Program-made: the position numbers and the translations under genes
Source: Pokkaliibacter sp. MBI-7
Lineage (GTDB): Bacteria > Pseudomonadota > Gammaproteobacteria > Pseudomonadales > Balneatricaceae
Direction: 5' to 3'
Assembly: GCF_029846635.1 (NCBI RefSeq)
Contig: NZ_JARVTG010000001.1
Span: 3,081,501 to 3,145,500 of the forward strand
Length of the DNA: 64,000 nt
Shown: positions 34,664 through 41,963 of the stretch, piece after piece
Position numbering within the stretch: the first letter of the stretch is position 1
How the letters are laid out: every line of letters starts with the position of its first letter
The notes under the pieces: generated by a model
Told to the model about the DNA's origin: nothing
What the model saw: only the letters and a program-made list of their open reading frames with translations
Database searches by the model: none

Positions 34664-36049
34664 ATGATGAACCCGAGAGATGTAAAGACGGTAGAGGATG
34701 CCAAACGTATCGTTGAAGAGCGCGGTCTGTCCCATGTGAAGGTGGGCATCTTCGACAATGACGGGGTGATGCTCGGCAAATACATGAGCCGGTCGAAATT
34801 CTTCTCCGCGCTGGAAAGCGGCTTTGCCTTCTGCGATGTGGTGCTGGGCTGGGATGTGAAAGATCAGCTGTACGACAACGGCAAGTACACCGGCTGGCAT
34901 ACCGGCTACCCCGATGCGCCGGTGCGGGTGATCCCGTCGAGCTGTCGTGAGCTGCCTTTTGAAGAGGGCGGCATGCTGCTGTTCATGGCTGAGTTCGATC
35001 AGGCTGCCGAAGCGGTCTGCCCGCGTGGCACCCTGCGCCGGGTGCTGAACAAGGCGCGTGATCTGGGCTTCGATGCGTTTGCTGCGCTGGAATACGAATT
35101 CTTTATGTTTGATGAAACGCCGCAGTCCATCCGTGAAAAAGGCTTTCGCAATCTCAAACCCTTCACTCCTGACTGGATGGGCTATTCCATCATCCGCAAT
35201 ACCGTCCATGCCGATCTCTACCATCAGATTCTGAAAATGGCGGAAGACATGGACTTCCCTATCGAGGGGCTGCATACCGAAACCGGTCCCGGTGTGCTGG
35301 AAGCCGCCATTGCCGTGGACAACGCCGAAGCCGCCGCCGACAAGGGGGCGCTGTTCAAAACCTTTATGAAAGTGCTGGCCCAGCGCAATAACCTGATGGC
35401 CACCTTTATGGCCAAGTGGTCAGCCGATGTACCCGGTCAGAGCGGTCATATCCATATTTCCCTGCGCCACCGGGAGGGCACCCAGCAGGGTAAATCAGCC
35501 TTTTATGACCCCAGCCAGAAACACAATATGAGCAAGCTGCAGCGCCATTTCCTCGCGGGTCAGCAGCGGCTGATGCCTGAGTTCCTGTGCATGGTGGCAC
35601 CGACCCTGAACTCCTACCGCCGTCTGATTCCCGGCTACTGGGCACCGACCGATGCAACCTGGGGTGTGGAAAACCGCACCACCGCTCTGCGGGTGATTCC
35701 CGGTTCCGACAAATCGCAGCGTACCGAGTACCGCCTCGGCTCCGCCGATGGCAACCCCTATCTGGCGCTGTCAGCCGCCCTGGCATCCGGGCTGTACGGC
35801 ATCATGCACGAATGGGAGCCCGAGCCTGAGGTGACCGGTAACGGCTATGCCGTGCGTCACGCACCTGAGCTGGCCCTGCCGCGTACCCTGTGGGACGCCG
35901 CCCAGCGCCTGAAAACCTCAGAGGCCGCCCGCGAGCTGTTCGGCAACGAGTTTGTCGATCATTTTTCCGCCAGTCGTGAGTGGGAGGAGCGCGAGTTCCG
36001 CAAACATATCAGCGACTGGGAGCTGGATCGCTATTTCGAAATCATCTAG
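34664..36049 (+). CDS. Glutamine synthetase family gamma-glutamyl-amide ligase
   Basis: A 461-residue cytoplasmic ligase of the GS fold. Active-site parts visible: ALEYEFFMFD (metal Glu), HTETGPGVLEAA (ammonia and metal Glu), SGHIHISL (ATP/metal His) and NRTTALRVIPGSD with the Arg cluster. It resembles the PuuA/IpuC-type enzymes that join glutamate to an amine rather than to ammonia, and no adenylylation-loop Tyr motif is evident. The downstream alcohol dehydrogenase, aldehyde dehydrogenase and amidotransferase genes fit a route in which an amino alcohol is glutamylated, oxidised to the acid and released by hydrolysis. The specific amine is inference. ATG 34664 or 34667 could be used; GGGGCGAGAG precedes them. 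Confidence 0.85.
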   Translation: MMNPRDVKTVEDAKRIVEERGLSHVKVGIFDNDGVMLGKYMSRSKFFSALESGFAFCDVVLGWDVKDQLYDNGKYTGWHTGYPDAPVRVIPSSCRELPFEEGGMLLFMAEFDQAAEAVCPRGTLRRVLNKARDLGFDAFAALEYEFFMFDETPQSIREKGFRNLKPFTPDWMGYSIIRNTVHADLYHQILKMAEDMDFPIEGLHTETGPGVLEAAIAVDNAEAAADKGALFKTFMKVLAQRNNLMATFMAKWSADVPGQSGHIHISLRHREGTQQGKSAFYDPSQKHNMSKLQRHFLAGQQRLMPEFLCMVAPTLNSYRRLIPGYWAPTDATWGVENRTTALRVIPGSDKSQRTEYRLGSADGNPYLALSAALASGLYGIMHEWEPEPEVTGNGYAVRHAPELALPRTLWDAAQRLKTSEAARELFGNEFVDHFSASREWEEREFRKHISDWELDRYFEII

Positions 36050-36131
36050 TGGCCGCGCCTTATCCGCGGTAACGCAGATGGATTTTTATTCCCTGTCAGA
36101 TCGTACAAACGGTCTTATTCACCGAGAGAAC

Positions 36132-36482
36132 ATGATGACCATTGCGGCTACCCCCAGACCTCCCTACTACGCGGTGATTTTCACCTCGCTGCGTACCGAT
36201 GTGGACGATGGCTACGGCGAGACGGCGGATGCCATGGTGGCGCTGGCCGAACAGCAGCCGGGATTTCTGGGGGTGGAATCGGCCCGCGAGGGGCTGGGGA
36301 TCACGGTGTCCTACTGGCGTGATCTGGAGGCGATTCGCCACTGGAAGCAGCAGGTAGATCACCGCGAAGCCCAGCGCCGTGGCCGACAGGACTGGTACAG
36401 CGCCTTCAGGACCCGCATCGCGCTGGTTGAGCGTGACTATGGTTTTGAGCGCACTCAAGGGGAGAAAACAGACAGTGAATAA
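36132..36482 (+). CDS. Antibiotic biosynthesis monooxygenase (ABM) domain protein
   Basis: A 116-residue dimeric ferredoxin-like (ABM) protein. It reads YYAVIFTSLRT at the start, then ADAMVALAEQQPGFLGVESAR and ITVSYWRDLEAIRHWKQQ, the regular pattern of the family. ABM proteins include haem-degrading and quinone-forming monooxygenases, but most in amine-catabolic operons have no assigned activity. ATG 36132 or 36135 is used. Its TAA overlaps the next gene's GTG start region by eight bases, showing translational coupling. Confidence 0.82.
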   Translation: MMTIAATPRPPYYAVIFTSLRTDVDDGYGETADAMVALAEQQPGFLGVESAREGLGITVSYWRDLEAIRHWKQQVDHREAQRRGRQDWYSAFRTRIALVERDYGFERTQGEKTDSE

Positions 36483-37182
36483 GATCAGGCTGGCGCTGGT
36501 AGGGGATTTTGATCCCGGCATCACCGCCCATCAGGGCATCGTCAAAGCCATTGAACTGGCGGAGAGCGCACTGCACATCGCCATTGAGGCACGGTGGCTG
36601 TCTACCGACAGCCTGACCGATGAGGAACCACTGCGTGCCTTCGACGCCATCTGGTGTGTACCGGGCAGCCCTTATCGCAGTATGGATGGCGCATTGCTGG
36701 CCATCCGCTTTGCCCGTGAGCAGGGCAAGCCTTTTCTTGGCACCTGCGGTGGCTTTCAGCATGCGGTGATCGAGTTTGCCCGCAATGTGCTGGGCTGGCA
36801 GCAGGCGGATCATGCTGAAACCGCACCGGATGCGGAACAGTTACTGGTCACGCCGCTGAGCTGCTCGCTGGTGGGCGTGAATGAGCAGGTCAGCCTGCAA
36901 CCCGGCAGCCGGCTGGCTGAACTGTATGGCAGTGATCTTGCCGAGGCGGGTTATCACTGCCGCTTTGGTCTTAACCCGGACTGTCTGGACGCGCTGCTGG
37001 CAGCCGGGATGCAGGTAGCAGCCCGCGACAGTGCCGGTGAAGTACGGGCGCTGGAGCTGACTGACCAGCCATTCTTTTGTATGACGCTGTTCCAGCCTGA
37101 GCGGCTGGCCTTGCAGGGCGTGTTGCCGCCGCCGTTGCTGGGCTTATTACAGGCGGCTGAGCAGCAGCGCCGGGTGGCCTGA
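36475..37182 (+). CDS. CTP synthase C-terminal-like glutamine amidotransferase
   Basis: About 235 residues starting at GTG 36475 (NKIRLALVGDFDPGITAH). This is a stand-alone class I amidotransferase-like protein related to the C-terminal domain of CTP synthase. The nucleophile elbow is FLGTCGGFQHAV, with Cys near residue 89 and the following GGFQH conserved in the family. The family label sometimes includes 'seleno', but here the codon is an ordinary Cys and no in-frame UGA exists. It may cleave the gamma-glutamyl amide product or supply ammonia; the role is inferred from the operon. GGGGAG lies about ten bases upstream. Confidence 0.82.
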   Translation: MNKIRLALVGDFDPGITAHQGIVKAIELAESALHIAIEARWLSTDSLTDEEPLRAFDAIWCVPGSPYRSMDGALLAIRFAREQGKPFLGTCGGFQHAVIEFARNVLGWQQADHAETAPDAEQLLVTPLSCSLVGVNEQVSLQPGSRLAELYGSDLAEAGYHCRFGLNPDCLDALLAAGMQVAARDSAGEVRALELTDQPFFCMTLFQPERLALQGVLPPPLLGLLQAAEQQRRVA

Positions 37183-37283
37183 CCACCGGCTCCGGTGTTG
37201 CTGCTCAGCGCTTTGCAAGCAGGCCATTGCTCGATTTCGGTATTACCCAATCCGCCTGTCAGACAGGCTACCGTGGAGGATGT

Positions 37284-38672
37284 ATGACCACTCTGAAGAC
37301 CATTAGTCCGATTGACGGCAGCGTCTATGTGGAGCGGCCCTATGCCAGCGCTGCCGAGGTGCAGGCCACACTGGCAGCCGCTGTCGCTGCTCAGGCCAGC
37401 TGGAAAAAGGTACCGCTCAGCGAACGCAAGGCACTCTGTGCTGCGGCCATCGAGTGCTTTGCTGCCCACAAGGACAAGATCGCCGAAGAGCTGAGCTGGA
37501 TGATGGGGCGCCCCATTCGCTATGGCGCGGGTGAGGTCAACGGCGTGGTTGAGCGCGCCAGCTACATGATCAGCATTGCCGATGAGGCGCTGAAGCCCGT
37601 CGAAGTGGGCGATAAGCCCGGCTTTATCCGCTATATCAAGCGTGAACCACTGGGCGTGGCGCTGATCATCGCGCCCTGGAATTACCCCTATCTGACCGCC
37701 ATCAACTCGGTGGTGCCGGCGATCCTTGCCGGTAACAGCGTCATCATCAAACATTCGGCGCAGACGCCGTTGTGTGCAGAACGGCTGGTGGCGGCGTTCA
37801 CCGAAGCGGGCCTGCCGCCAGGGGTGTTCCAGTATCTGCATCTGAATCACGCCGATACCGAAGCACTGATCAAAGCGCCTGAGGTTAACTACGTGGCCTT
37901 CACCGGCTCGGTGCCCGGCGGAGCCATGGTCGAACAGGCCGCGGCGGGTCGATTTATTCCGGTCGGGCTGGAGCTGGGGGGCAAAGACCCGGCCTATGTC
38001 CGCGCGGATGCCGATATTGCCCATGCGGTGGATACGGCCATCGATGGCGCCTTCTTCAACTCCGGCCAGTCGTGCTGCGGTATCGAGCGTATCTACGTGC
38101 ACGAAGCGGTATACGACGAGTTTGTTGAGAAAGCCGTGGCTATGGTTAACACCTACACCCTCGGTCGCTCGGATGATCCGGCGACCACGCTGGGGCCGGT
38201 GGTCAAGGCCAGTGCCGCGGAGTTTGTCCGCGAGCAGATTCGTGAGGCGGTGGCTCAGGGTGCCGTGGCGCAGATCGACCCGGCCCTGTTTCCACTGGAT
38301 CAGCCCGGCACGCCCTATCTGGCGCCGCAGGTACTGACTGATGTCAACCACAGCATGCGGGTGATGACCGAAGAGTCATTCGGCCCGGTGGTCGGTATAC
38401 AGAAAGTCAGCAGTGACGAGGAAGCGCTGGCGCTGATGAATGACAGCGATCTGGGCCTCACGGCAGTCATTTTTACCCGCGATATCGAGGCCGGAATTGC
38501 CCTCGGTGAGCAGGTCAACACCGGCACCTTCTTCCTGAACCGTTGTGACTATCTGGACCCGGCGCTGGCCTGGACGGGCGTCAAGAATTCCGGTCGTGGC
38601 TGTAGCCTGTCGAAAGTCGGTTACGAGTCACTGACCCGTCCCAAATCCTTCCATATCAAGACTGCCATCTGA
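37284..38672 (+). CDS. NAD(P)-dependent aldehyde dehydrogenase
   Basis: A 462-residue enzyme of the ALDH superfamily. ATG 37284 has GGAGG close upstream. Motifs in order: APWNYPY (cofactor domain), AGNSVIIKHS (Lys for NAD), FTGSVPGG, GLELGGKDP (general-base Glu near 250) and FFNSGQSCCGIERI (nucleophile Cys near 284). It ends one base before the alcohol dehydrogenase leader, so the two are co-transcribed. In this operon it would oxidise the aldehyde of a gamma-glutamylated amine to the acid. Confidence 0.92.
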   Translation: MTTLKTISPIDGSVYVERPYASAAEVQATLAAAVAAQASWKKVPLSERKALCAAAIECFAAHKDKIAEELSWMMGRPIRYGAGEVNGVVERASYMISIADEALKPVEVGDKPGFIRYIKREPLGVALIIAPWNYPYLTAINSVVPAILAGNSVIIKHSAQTPLCAERLVAAFTEAGLPPGVFQYLHLNHADTEALIKAPEVNYVAFTGSVPGGAMVEQAAAGRFIPVGLELGGKDPAYVRADADIAHAVDTAIDGAFFNSGQSCCGIERIYVHEAVYDEFVEKAVAMVNTYTLGRSDDPATTLGPVVKASAAEFVREQIREAVAQGAVAQIDPALFPLDQPGTPYLAPQVLTDVNHSMRVMTEESFGPVVGIQKVSSDEEALALMNDSDLGLTAVIFTRDIEAGIALGEQVNTGTFFLNRCDYLDPALAWTGVKNSGRGCSLSKVGYESLTRPKSFHIKTAI

Positions 38673-38682
38673 GGTGTCAGTG

Positions 38683-39858
38683 ATGAGTACAGATCTGTCC
38701 CAGTACACCATGAACTGGAATTACCCCACCGCGGTGAAAGTCGGGGTAGGGCGTATCAAAGAGCTGGCTGGCGCCTGCCGTCAGCTCGGTATGAGCAAGC
38801 CCCTGCTGGTCACCGACCCGGGCCTTGCGGCACTGCCGATGCTGGCAGAGATTCAGACCATGCTGCAGCAGGATGGCCTGCCTGCCGGGCTGTTCAGTGA
38901 GGTCCGAGGCAACCCCACCGGCGAAAACGTCAGCGCCGGTGTCGCCGTATTCAAACAGGGTGGCTATGACGGTGTGATTGCACTGGGCGGTGGCTCGGCA
39001 CTGGATGCCGCCAAGGCGATTGCCCTGATGGTGGGGCAGGAGCGCCCGCTGTGGGACTTTGAAGATGTCGGTGACAACTATCTGCGCGTCAACGTGGCGG
39101 GCATGGCACCGGTAGTCGCCGTGCCGACCACGGCCGGCACCGGTTCAGAAGTCGGTCGTGCCTCGGTGATTACCGACAGTGAACAGCATGTGAAGAAGAT
39201 CATATTCCACGCCCGTATGCTGCCGTCGATTGTCATTCTTGACCCGCAGCTGACGCTGGGCCTGCCGGCGAAGATTACGGCGGCCACCGGTATGGATGCG
39301 CTGTCGCACAGTCTGGAGGCGTACTGTTCGCCGTATTTCCACCCGATGGCAGAAGGCATCGCGCTGGAAGGCATGCGTCTGGTCAAGGAATACCTGCCGC
39401 GCGCCGTGGCCGATGGTCAGGATGTGGAGGCACGTCTGCAGATGCTGGTGTCTTCCAGCATGGGCGCTACTGCTTTCCAGCGTGGGCTGGGGGCCATGCA
39501 TGCGCTGGCCCATCCGCTGGGGGCGCTGTACGACGCCCACCACGGCCTGCTGAACGCGGTACTGATGCCCTACGTGCTGGTGGCCAACCGCGAAGTGATC
39601 GAAGAGCGCATGGAGCGCATGGCCCGTTATCTGAACCTGCCCACCGCTGGTTTTGCCGGTGTGCTGGAGTGGGTGCTGGAACTGCGTCAGAGTCTGGGTA
39701 TTCCCCATACCCTGGCCGAGATCGGTATCGATGAGTCGAGACTGGAAAAGGTCGGGGAAATGGCAGCGGTGGATCCCTCGGCAGGCTCCAACCCCATTGC
39801 TTTCAGTGCGGCGCAGTACAGTGATATCTGTCGCAGGGCGGTTCGCGGCGAACTGTAG
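38683..39858 (+). CDS. Iron-containing alcohol dehydrogenase
   Basis: A 391-residue group III alcohol dehydrogenase. Family parts: GGGSALDAAKAIAL (NAD loop), PTTAGTGSEVGRASVI, then the metal ligands Asp in GMDALSHSLEAY, its His, and the two His in HALAHPLGALYDAHHG. ATG 38683 is chosen because GAGG lies eight bases before it; GTG 38674 is less likely. It would convert the alcohol end of the substrate to an aldehyde for the neighbouring ALDH. The presence of an ADH points to an amino alcohol such as ethanolamine or 3-aminopropanol rather than a diamine. Confidence 0.92.
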   Translation: MSTDLSQYTMNWNYPTAVKVGVGRIKELAGACRQLGMSKPLLVTDPGLAALPMLAEIQTMLQQDGLPAGLFSEVRGNPTGENVSAGVAVFKQGGYDGVIALGGGSALDAAKAIALMVGQERPLWDFEDVGDNYLRVNVAGMAPVVAVPTTAGTGSEVGRASVITDSEQHVKKIIFHARMLPSIVILDPQLTLGLPAKITAATGMDALSHSLEAYCSPYFHPMAEGIALEGMRLVKEYLPRAVADGQDVEARLQMLVSSSMGATAFQRGLGAMHALAHPLGALYDAHHGLLNAVLMPYVLVANREVIEERMERMARYLNLPTAGFAGVLEWVLELRQSLGIPHTLAEIGIDESRLEKVGEMAAVDPSAGSNPIAFSAAQYSDICRRAVRGEL

Positions 39859-39933
39859 CCCACCGCGCCATTAAAAAAGTACAGGGCAGCAGGGCCAGGC
39901 GCTGCTGCCGTGCCCGAAATGGGAGGTATACCG

Positions 39934-40638
39934 ATGAAAGTCGGCATTCTGCAATGTGATGACGTCAACGAAAAGTTGCAGCCACGTCACGGTAATTATC
40001 CAGAGATGTTCATGGCCTTGCTGCGTGAACAGGACCCTTCTCTGACGTTTCAGACCTATCGGGCGATGGAGGGCGAACTGCCCGCTCATCCCGATGAGTG
40101 CGATGCCTATATCACTACCGGCAGCCGTCATGGCGTCAATGACGGGTTTGACTGGATCGCTGATCTGGAGCATCTGGTGCGGCAGCTGTATGAAGCCAAC
40201 AAGCGGCTGGTCGGCATCTGCTTCGGCCACCAGCTGATGGCTAAGGCGCTGGGAGGGCGGGTGATCAAATCGGAGAAGGGCTGGGGTGTGGGCGTGTCCT
40301 TCAACCAGCTGCATACTGAGCAACCCTGGATGTCACCCTGGCAGCAGGCCATGGATCTGATCGTCAGCCATCAGGATCAGGTGGTGGGCCTGCCCGACAA
40401 TGCGCAGGTGCTGGCCAGCAGCAGTTTCTGTCCCTATTACATGGTGCAGTACGGCGACCACCTGATGAGCATTCAGGGGCATCCGGAATTCAGCAAGGCG
40501 TATTCGGCTGACCTGATGCAGATGCGCAAGGGCATCATCCCTGAAAATCGTGTGCGTGAAGGCATGGCATCACTCAATGCCGCGCTGGATGACCGTCTGG
40601 TGCTGCGCTGGATCGTGCAGTTCCTGCGCGGCGAGTAA
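39934..40638 (+). CDS. Class I glutamine amidotransferase-like hydrolase
   Basis: A 234-residue protein of the GATase1 (GMP synthase-like) family starting at ATG 39934, with GGGAGG seven bases upstream. The triad is visible: Cys in GICFGHQ (near residue 99), then His and Glu in IQGHPEFS. Stand-alone proteins of this group, like PuuD in the putrescine route, hydrolyse gamma-glutamyl amides to glutamate plus the free acid. As last gene of the operon it would complete the cycle begun by the GS-like ligase. The upstream gap of 75 bases contains no terminator. Confidence 0.88.
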   Translation: MKVGILQCDDVNEKLQPRHGNYPEMFMALLREQDPSLTFQTYRAMEGELPAHPDECDAYITTGSRHGVNDGFDWIADLEHLVRQLYEANKRLVGICFGHQLMAKALGGRVIKSEKGWGVGVSFNQLHTEQPWMSPWQQAMDLIVSHQDQVVGLPDNAQVLASSSFCPYYMVQYGDHLMSIQGHPEFSKAYSADLMQMRKGIIPENRVREGMASLNAALDDRLVLRWIVQFLRGE

Positions 40639-40659
40639 ACCACTGCTTATATTCAGACA

Positions 40660-40697
40660 GAGCCCGGGCCGGTTATGGTTCGGGCTCCGCTGCTTTT
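40660..40697 (+). terminator. Probable terminator of the amine operon
   Basis: GAGCCCG at 40660-40666 pairs with CGGGCTC at 40681-40687; a short T run follows at 40694-40697. The T tail is offset by six bases, so the strength is uncertain. Confidence 0.5.
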
Positions 40698-40904
40698 CTC
40701 CCTTCCCCGGCAACCGCAGCCATCTCACCTGCAGAAAGGCCTCTCAGCGCTCTGCGTGGATTAAGGTTTTTCCTTAATCCTGCTAAGCCGTATGCCTGAT
40801 TTCATGCTGTCTGACCTGACATTTATGCACGTCTACGGTTCGTATTAGTCTGATTCACGCCACGACACAATACATTCATGATGTTTACGTTGATTTGATA
40901 TTCT

Positions 40905-40925
40905 AAATGAGTATGATTCTCATTT
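40905..40925 (+). promoter_or_regulatory. Fur box before the FecI-like sigma gene
   Basis: Near-perfect palindrome AAATGAGTAT-G-ATTCTCATTT centred at 40915, 37 bases before the sigma-factor ATG. This matches the TGAtAATnATTaTCA-type Fur operator seen ahead of iron-starvation sigma genes, so transcription should rise when iron is scarce. Confidence 0.8.
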
Positions 40926-40962
40926 GTTTGGTGGTTGGGTCAGATTTTCAGGGAGCAGAGGC

Positions 40963-41493
40963 ATGTGTGAACAGCCAGTGTCCACAGAGTTGGATTGGTC
41001 AGCGGTTTTCCTCGACTATCGCGATGCGTTGATTGATACCTCAAATCGCATTGTCGGGTGTCGACGCCGGGCCGAAGACGTGGTGCAGGATGCCTATATC
41101 AAGATTACCGAAATGACCGAGCTGCGAGGCTCAGTGCGTCAGCCTGTCAGCTACGCCTTCCAGGTGGTGCGCAATCTGTCCATTGATCGCCGTCGCCGTC
41201 TGCAGTTCGAGCAGTGTCACTTCGTCAACGAGGCCGATGCCTCCCTGCATGAGATCAGCGATGGCCTGAGCACGCCCGAGCATCTGGCCATTCAGGGGCA
41301 AACCCTGCTGGCACTGGACCGTGCCCTGTCCAGCCTGCCCGAGCGCACCCGCCGCGCCTTTGAAATGTACCGTCTGGGCGACTTCACCCAGAAGGAAATT
41401 GCCCAGCAGATGGAGGTCTCGCCCACGCTGGTGAATTTTATGGTCAAGGATGCCCTGACCGCCTGCAGGCAGGCGTTATTCAATCAGGAATAG
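40963..41493 (+). CDS. ECF sigma factor, FecI/PvdS-like
   Basis: About 176 residues from ATG 40963 (GGGAG seven bases upstream). Region 2 includes AEDVVQDAYIKI, the acidic sigma2 helix that contacts core polymerase, followed by YAFQVVRNLSIDRRRR. Region 4 has LPERTRRAFEMYRLGDFTQKEIA as the promoter-binding helix-turn-helix. Iron-starvation sigmas of this type normally drive siderophore synthesis or uptake genes. Here no TonB receptor or siderophore gene lies nearby, so the targets are elsewhere. A Fur box precedes it, and a small FecR-N-terminal-like protein follows. Confidence 0.88.
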   Translation: MCEQPVSTELDWSAVFLDYRDALIDTSNRIVGCRRRAEDVVQDAYIKITEMTELRGSVRQPVSYAFQVVRNLSIDRRRRLQFEQCHFVNEADASLHEISDGLSTPEHLAIQGQTLLALDRALSSLPERTRRAFEMYRLGDFTQKEIAQQMEVSPTLVNFMVKDALTACRQALFNQE

Positions 41494-41570
41494 ACGTCGT
41501 TGGGGCTGGCCTTCCGGACCTGATTCCGCTGAAATACGGCGGTTGCAGTAACAAAGATGCCGGAACCTCT

Positions 41571-41837
41571 ATGGCCAACGAACACCCTCCTAGCGATGAA
41601 CAGCTCTGGCAGGAAGCCCTCGACTGGTTACTTAAACTCCATGAACAGACTGACGCCGAGGGCGAGGTCAGTGATCAGGTGCTACTGGCCGCGCTGGGTG
41701 CCTGGCTGCGTCAGGGCAGCGGCCAGCAGCAGATGTTCAATCAGGCACTGACCGTATGGGAAGCCACCGGGATGCTGCCACCCGGCAGTATCGAGGTAAT
41801 CAACCGGGTCTTGGAGCGGGTACGGCAACAGCTCTGA
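41571..41837 (+). CDS. Stand-alone FecR N-terminal (DUF4880)-like protein, putative mini anti-sigma
   Basis: An 88-residue protein whose residues about 10-65 (LWQEALDWLLKLHEQTD, then LLAALGAWLRQ and FNQALTVWEATG) follow the helical pattern of the cytoplasmic N-terminal domain of FecR, the domain that binds the FecI sigma factor. The membrane helix and periplasmic sensor domain of FecR are absent, and the protein ends normally after a helix. It is 77 bases downstream of the FecI-like sigma. It could be a soluble anti-sigma or co-factor; this rests on the pattern and position only. Confidence 0.6.
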   Translation: MANEHPPSDEQLWQEALDWLLKLHEQTDAEGEVSDQVLLAALGAWLRQGSGQQQMFNQALTVWEATGMLPPGSIEVINRVLERVRQQL

Positions 41838-41910
41838 CGCTGAAGCTTTGCAGCATAGACAACACTTCTTTAGCGAAGACCGCGCTTCACCCCATCACCG
41901 CGGACAAATA

Positions 41911-41945
41911 AAAAAACGGCAGAGGTTATCCCCTGCCGTTTTTTA
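41911..41945. terminator. Bidirectional terminator
   Basis: AAAAAACGGCAG pairs with CTGCCGTTTTTT around the loop agg-ttatcc-cc at 41911-41945, with T runs on both strands. It separates the plus-strand mini anti-sigma gene from the minus-strand chemoreceptor gene. Confidence 0.88.
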
Positions 41946-41963
41946 TTGCCGTTTCCGCTGCCG

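Larger units (their letters stand above)
40639..40962. other. Intergenic region before the sigma factor
   Basis: About 320 bases holding the hairpin at 40660-40697 that closes the preceding operon and the Fur box at 40905-40925. Nothing else was recognised. Confidence 0.5.

Noticed and set aside
36475..37182. Selenoprotein, as hinted by the family's common name
   Set aside because: The nucleophile is encoded by a normal Cys codon and no in-frame UGA or SECIS-like hairpin is seen.
36954..38351. 465-codon minus-strand frame opposite the aldehyde dehydrogenase
   Set aside because: Composition typical of an antisense shadow; the ALDH motifs on the plus strand are unambiguous.
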